Source: an uncultured Oceanisphaera sp.
GTDB taxonomy: Bacteria > Pseudomonadota > Gammaproteobacteria > Enterobacterales > Aeromonadaceae
Length of the DNA: 64,000 bases
Direction: 5' to 3'
NCBI RefSeq assembly: GCF_947495715.1
Contig: NZ_CANLZU010000003.1
Coordinates: 62,001-126,000, forward strand
Under the pieces are notes generated by a model that saw nothing but the letters and a program-made list of their open reading frames with translations, was not told the origin of the DNA and did no database searches. Below, one piece after another: positions 60,287 to 64,000 of this stretch. Within the stretch, counting starts at the first letter, position 1. The number at the start of each line of letters is the position of its first letter. The position numbers and the translations under genes were made by a program.

Positions 60287-61156
60287 ATGAATCTGAATGC
60301 CACCCTGGACCCGGTGTTACTGCGCAGCTTTGTTGCGGTGGTGGATACCGGCAGCTTTACCCGCGCCGCCGACAGCACCCACCTGACCCAGTCCACGGTC
60401 AGCCAGCAGGTGCGAAAACTGGAAGCCCAGCTCGGTTGCGAGCTGTTGCACCGCAAGGGTCGCTACATTACCGCCACCCTCGAAGGCGAGCGGGTGCTGA
60501 GCTATGCCCGCCGTATTCTGCAGCTGATGAACGAAGCGGTGGCCCAGACCAGCATCAGCCTGGAGCAGCAAAAGATTCGCCTGGGGGTACCGGAAGACTT
60601 TGCCACCCACGCCATCATGCCCACGCTATCGGCCTTTTCCAGCGAGTATCCCGGCATTCGGCTGGAGGTGAAAAGCGGCCTGTGCAGCGACATCTGGCGT
60701 GAGTTTCAGCGGGGCGATATGGACCTGGCGCTGGTCAAGCAACGCCAGGGCAGCGTGCCCGGCCTGGCGTGCTGGCCCGAGCCGCTGTGCTGGATAGACA
60801 GCCTGCACAGCAACAATCTGGACAACCATCCGGTGCCGCTGGTGACCTTTCCCATCGGTGGCCTCTACCGCAGCGAAATGGCCCACACCTTCGACCGGTT
60901 GGGCCGTAACTGGCGACTGGCCTATGTCAGCACCAGTCTGTCGGGCGTATGCTGTGCGGTAGAAGCGGGCTTTGGCGTGTCACTGCTGCCCCGCCGGCTG
61001 GTCACGGCTCAGCACCGCATACTCAACGAACGGGACGGCCTGCCCCCGGTACCGGATCTGGAGCTGACCCTGCACGCGCAGGACAAGCTCTCGGCCCACA
61101 GCAAGATCCTGGCCGACCGGCTGATCGGCGCCTGCAACGACATCTGCCGGCAGTAA
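60287..61156 (+). CDS. LysR-family transcriptional regulator
   Basis: A 289-residue regulator with the helix-turn-helix LLRSFVAVVDTGSFTRAADSTHLTQSTVSQQVRKLEAQLGCELL (residues 9-52) and a LysR effector domain. It is divergent from allE, so it probably controls ureide use. The spacer holds the palindrome ATTTATAAAT at 60231-60240, which fits a LysR T-n11-A type site. The effector is unknown. Confidence 0.9.
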   Translation: MNLNATLDPVLLRSFVAVVDTGSFTRAADSTHLTQSTVSQQVRKLEAQLGCELLHRKGRYITATLEGERVLSYARRILQLMNEAVAQTSISLEQQKIRLGVPEDFATHAIMPTLSAFSSEYPGIRLEVKSGLCSDIWREFQRGDMDLALVKQRQGSVPGLACWPEPLCWIDSLHSNNLDNHPVPLVTFPIGGLYRSEMAHTFDRLGRNWRLAYVSTSLSGVCCAVEAGFGVSLLPRRLVTAQHRILNERDGLPPVPDLELTLHAQDKLSAHSKILADRLIGACNDICRQ

Positions 61157-61176
61157 CGGAGCAGTCCGCGGTCCAT

Positions 61177-61202
61177 GAAAAAACCCTCCGTCAGGAGGGT
61201 CT
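61177..61202 (-). terminator. Terminator of the GntR gene
   Basis: On the minus strand the stem ACCCTCC/GGAGGGT with loop TGAC is followed by six or more T. It lies between the convergent LysR and GntR genes. Confidence 0.85.
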
Positions 61203-61241
61203 GTTCAAGCTTCTGTTCGCCGGGGCATACTCTCACCCGGC

Positions 61242-61943
61242 TCAGATCTCGGCAAAAATGTGCTTCAGGTTCACGTCTTCCTCGGCGGTCGGCTCCAGCT
61301 GCAGCTGGGTTTCAATCTCGTTGAGATGATCCACCATCAGCCTGACCGCCCGCTCCACCTGGTGGTCGGCAATGGCATCCAGCAGCTCGTTGTGCTCGCT
61401 GCACGACAGCCCCGAATGATGCGCCTTGCCCTTGCGAGCCCCCGTGCCCTGATACAGCGCCACAATCAGGGAAGAGCGGGGAATGATTTCATGCAGAAAC
61501 GAGGTCAGCACCGGCTTGTTGGCCAGCTTGCCGATCAACAGATGAAACTCGCCGGACAAACGAATACGCAGGCTCTGCTGGCCCTGCTCAATCGCCTGGT
61601 GCTCCCGCTCCAGGTGTTCCTGCAGCAAGGTCTTTTCACGCCCGGTGCATTTACTGGCCAGCTCACGTACCAGTTCGGCTTCAATCAGGCGCCGGGCCTG
61701 AAAAATTTCCCGCGCCTCTTCCGGTGAAGGCTCGGCCACAAAGGCACCGCTGTTGGGGACCAGATTCACCAGCTTGTGATAAGACAACTGCAGCAGCAGC
61801 TTGCGTACGAAGCCCCGGCTCAGGCCAAAGGTTTCGCTCAATTCCTCTTCTTTCAGGCGGGTGCCGGGCAGCAGCTTGTGCGCCACTATCGCTTCCCAGA
61901 TGCGCTGATAAACGGTATCCAGATCGTTGGTTTTATTATTCAT
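61242..61943 (-). CDS. GntR-family regulator, FCD (FadR) subfamily
   Basis: A 233-residue protein: an N-terminal winged helix (residues 10-75, RIWEAIVAHKLLPGTRLKEEELSETFGLSRGFVRKLLLQL) and an all-helical FCD domain with metal/ligand histidines in SGEFHLLIGKLANKPVL and SEHNELLDAIADHQVERAVRLMVDHL. A near-consensus operator for this subfamily lies just upstream of the gene. It probably controls its own gene and the racemase/NCS1 genes. Confidence 0.92.
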   Translation of the reverse strand: MNNKTNDLDTVYQRIWEAIVAHKLLPGTRLKEEELSETFGLSRGFVRKLLLQLSYHKLVNLVPNSGAFVAEPSPEEAREIFQARRLIEAELVRELASKCTGREKTLLQEHLEREHQAIEQGQQSLRIRLSGEFHLLIGKLANKPVLTSFLHEIIPRSSLIVALYQGTGARKGKAHHSGLSCSEHNELLDAIADHQVERAVRLMVDHLNEIETQLQLEPTAEEDVNLKHIFAEI

Positions 61944-62054
61944 GCTCTTGGCCCTGTTTCGTCCGGCAAGGTGAACATTCGGTTCGCCCTGCCGCTATCC
62001 CGCGACCGAATGCACAATGCACCGGTACCTTTTTCCCCAGAGTAGCACAGGGCA

Positions 62055-62070
62055 TTATTGTCAACAATAA
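62055..62070. promoter_or_regulatory. GntR-type operator overlapping a -35 box
   Basis: TTATTGTCAACAATAA is a perfect 7-base inverted repeat spaced by two bases, the TTGT-n2-ACAA form usual for FCD-type GntR proteins. On the minus strand it contains TTGACA (a -35 hexamer), so a bound repressor would block gntR transcription. A second palindrome, CAACATGTTG, lies at 62073-62082. Confidence 0.65.
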
Positions 62071-62137
62071 CGCAACATGTTGTTAAAAAAGGGACCGAAA
62101 ACCCTGATCGCAAGGGGTGCCTGAGTGGGTCAGCCGA

Positions 62138-62803
62138 TTACGGCTGGGTCATGGCTCTTACGGCGGCCCGCGCCGCCGCGTTCACCGCCACCAGCAAGGG
62201 CACCTCGAACTGCGGCTGCAATCTCGGCGCCGCGGCCGACAGCGGGCCGCCGCCCATGATCACCGCCTGGGCCGCATCCTGCTCCATGGATGCGCTCACC
62301 GCCGTCGCCAGCGCCGCATCGAGCCGCGCGGGAGAGGCCACCAGCTCCAGCGGATCACCGGGCGTCACCCGAGTACCACGATACTGCTCGGCGTAGCCCA
62401 ATTCGGCGGCCTTCCGTTCAAAAGAGGCGATCAACTGCTCGTCCGGGGTGACGGTCACGATACCGAATGGCCGGCCACCGCGAGCCGCCTCGTGAAATAC
62501 CGCCTCGCCAATGCCGAACACCGGAATCGATACTCGGGCACGCAGCTCTTCCAGACCCGGGTCGCTGAACGCCGATACGATCAAGGCCGACACCCGTTCA
62601 TCGGCCGCCGCTTTCACTCCCAGTGCCACCACGTCCGCCGCCGCATTCTGCATGTTCTGTGGCGTGGTCAGCAGCGGAGGCACCGCCGTATTGGTCAGGC
62701 TTTTCAGCCGCGCCTGCGAACCGGCTTCTCTCTGGGCCAGCTCGGTCATCAAGGCAGTCGCCTCGGCATTCGAGTTGGGGTTGATCAGTACTATGGTGTT
62801 GAT
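62138..62803 (-). CDS. Asp/Glu/hydantoin racemase family protein with an ATC start
   Basis: A 221-residue racemase if it starts at codon ATC 62803-62801, which would give (M)NTIVLINPNSNAEATALMTELA, the standard N terminus of the family. AGGAG lies 6 bases before this codon. The first in-frame ATG (62752) would remove the first strand and the NPNS substrate loop and has no ribosome site. No ATG, GTG or TTG lies in frame between the upstream TAA and this codon. The catalytic cysteines, usually found near residue 75 and 185, are not evident (SAFSDPG and GGGPLSAAAP in their place), so activity is doubtful. It may act on hydantoins or related compounds. Confidence 0.75.
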   Translation of the reverse strand: MNTIVLINPNSNAEATALMTELAQREAGSQARLKSLTNTAVPPLLTTPQNMQNAAADVVALGVKAAADERVSALIVSAFSDPGLEELRARVSIPVFGIGEAVFHEAARGGRPFGIVTVTPDEQLIASFERKAAELGYAEQYRGTRVTPGDPLELVASPARLDAALATAVSASMEQDAAQAVIMGGGPLSAAAPRLQPQFEVPLLVAVNAAARAAVRAMTQP

Positions 62804-62888
62804 GGGATTCTCCTGCTGCGGCTGGCTACTGGCCGTTTCATTTTGCCCGGTTCTTCTGCCCGGTTCACTGCCGATGATACACAGCCAT

Positions 62889-62914
62889 TAAAAAAGGCCC
62901 CGAAGGGCCTTTTG
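62889..62914 (-). terminator. Terminator of the NCS1 permease gene
   Basis: On the minus strand the stem AAGGCCC/GGGCCTT is followed by TTTTTAA. It separates the NCS1 gene from the racemase gene, so the racemase probably has its own promoter or depends on read-through. Confidence 0.88.
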
Positions 62915-62916
62915 CA

Positions 62917-64000
62917 TTAATGGCGGAAGCGCTGGCAAGGCTGCCAGTACTGCATCAGCAGGTAGTAGACGATGCCGGCTGGCAACAGGCTGGCGTACCA
63001 GGACACGGAGGAGAAGGTCAGGGCTACCATGGCTCCGGCCAGGGCCGCGATGACCGCACCGTAGTTGACACCTTTGTAAGGGCCCTGCTCGTCATAGAGC
63101 TTGTCCAGGTCCAGCTTGCGACGACGCAGAATGAAGTAGTCCACCACCATCACCGCGAAGATGGGACCGAGGAAGGCCGAGTAGGTCTGCACGAACATCT
63201 GCAGGCCGGCGGAAGACTCTTCCTTGACCAGTTCCCAGGGGAAGGTGCAGAAGGCCAGCAGGCCCACCAGTATGGTGGAGGTACGGAACTTCAGCTTGAA
63301 CACGTCCATCAGGATATAGGTGGGCGGTACCACGTTATTGAGTACGTTGGTGGTCACCTGGGCGAAGGCGATGAACAGCAGGGTAATCACCAGCAGCGGC
63401 GTGTTGTCGACGGCACTGGAGAACACCTGAATCGGATCGGACACGCCGGTGGCACCGGACACCATCAGGCCAATCAGGCCCATGAACAGGGTACAGGGCA
63501 GAATGGACATGGCGTAAATCACCGTCAGCAGGCCCGGCTTGGTGCCTTCTTTCAGCTCGCGGGAATAATCGCTGACGTTCAGCATCATGGTGCTGTAGAT
63601 ACCGAGGAACAGCATGGTCGCGCCCCAGAACGGCAGTCCCCAGGTGCCTTCAACGTTTACCAGATTGGTGGTGATTTCCTCACCGTAACGGTCGATGACA
63701 CTCCAGAACATGTAGACCAGCGCCAGCAGGATGAAGCCGCTGCCCACGTTTTCCAGCCACTTGATGCCCTGAAAACCGAAGATCGACAGACCAATCTGCA
63801 AAAACTGGAACAGCACGAAGAACAGCACCAGATTGTCGTATCCGAACAGGGTGGCGGACACCGCATTGATGGCGCCGGCCCCTATCCAGCTCTGAAAACC
63901 GTACCAGACGATAGCCGGTACCGCTCGCACCAGTCCCGGAAAGCGGGTACCGGAAAAACCGAAGGCGGCCCGCGCCTGCACCATGAAGGGGATGCCGTAT
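62917..64000 (-). CDS. NCS1-family nucleobase/ureide permease, N-terminal part missing
   Basis: 361 codons are visible and the frame is still open at 64000, where it reads YGIPFMVQARAAFG, an internal NCS1 motif normally found near residue 95-110. The full protein would be about 460-490 residues. Helices, the WYGFQSWIGAGAINAV segment and the basic end (FILRRRKLDLDKLYDEQGPYKGVNYGA) match cytosine/uracil/allantoin/hydantoin permeases. With allE and a hydantoin-racemase-family gene beside it, allantoin or a hydantoin is the likely substrate. A terminator follows. Confidence 0.93.
   Translation of the reverse strand, partial: YGIPFMVQARAAFGFSGTRFPGLVRAVPAIVWYGFQSWIGAGAINAVSATLFGYDNLVLFFVLFQFLQIGLSIFGFQGIKWLENVGSGFILLALVYMFWSVIDRYGEEITTNLVNVEGTWGLPFWGATMLFLGIYSTMMLNVSDYSRELKEGTKPGLLTVIYAMSILPCTLFMGLIGLMVSGATGVSDPIQVFSSAVDNTPLLVITLLFIAFAQVTTNVLNNVVPPTYILMDVFKLKFRTSTILVGLLAFCTFPWELVKEESSAGLQMFVQTYSAFLGPIFAVMVVDYFILRRRKLDLDKLYDEQGPYKGVNYGAVIAALAGAMVALTFSSVSWYASLLPAGIVYYLLMQYWQPCQRFRH

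Overview
This window is about 64 kb of GC-rich (about 60 %) chromosomal DNA from a marine-type gammaproteobacterium. The gene content fits an Aeromonadales relative of Oceanimonas, Zobellella or Oceanisphaera: cyoABCDE, greB next to tex, yjfIJKLMC, rof, rsuA and yjjG, with several TRAP, BCCT and NCS1 importers. The genus is inferred from remembered protein similarity and has not been tested. I see no rRNA, tRNA, CRISPR array, prophage or intact insertion sequence.

Layout. (a) 1-15240 is an amine or amino-acid catabolic island. A TRAP transporter (dctQMP) precedes a three-part flavin/iron-sulfur dehydrogenase and a RidA deaminase. A convergent operon encodes a Rieske oxygenase, an aldehyde dehydrogenase, a rubredoxin-reductase fusion, a second flavin oxidase and a cupin. 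A BCCT transporter and a LysR regulator close the island. The set looks built to import an N-alkylated or quaternary amine, dealkylate it oxidatively and oxidise the products; the substrate is not determined. (b) 15241-31000 is mixed: rof, a GNAT-like gene with a coupled 34-codon ORF, a lipoprotein, a periplasmic catalase-like gene placed between a relic of the greB 5' end and greB itself, tex, an ADP-ribosylglycohydrolase, a LysR/old-yellow-enzyme pair, a porin, rsuA and manC. (c) 31505-45175 holds a glycosyltransferase, a large cyclic-di-GMP sensor, an EEP-family nuclease/phosphatase, a second BCCT transporter, an ABC exporter of the MacB/LolD type, and an AMP-phosphorylase/PRPP-synthetase-like pair. 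(d) 45324-49431 is the yjfIJKLMC operon (PspA-like, DUF350, ATP-grasp). (e) 49819-58153 holds a beta-CASP nuclease, a VOC protein, the cytochrome bo3 operon and a LysE-type exporter. (f) 58344-64000 holds yjjG, a heptanucleotide tandem repeat and a ureide/hydantoin cluster (allE, LysR, GntR, Asp/Glu/hydantoin racemase, NCS1 permease running off the end).

The most unusual feature is a family of palindromic repeats in the spacers. Short ones (102-106 bp, four copies) and long ones (about 330-475 bp, five copies, several bounded by ATACCAAT inverted ends) share the same inner hairpins. The loop sequence is conserved (AGGGAT or its complement) while the stem bases change in compensating pairs. 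At four junctions the element's terminal A or its first bases form the stop codon of the neighbouring gene. One short copy sits inside the yjf operon, and another repeat separates cyoE from cyoABCD. A second oddity is a racemase gene whose only well-placed start codon is ATC.
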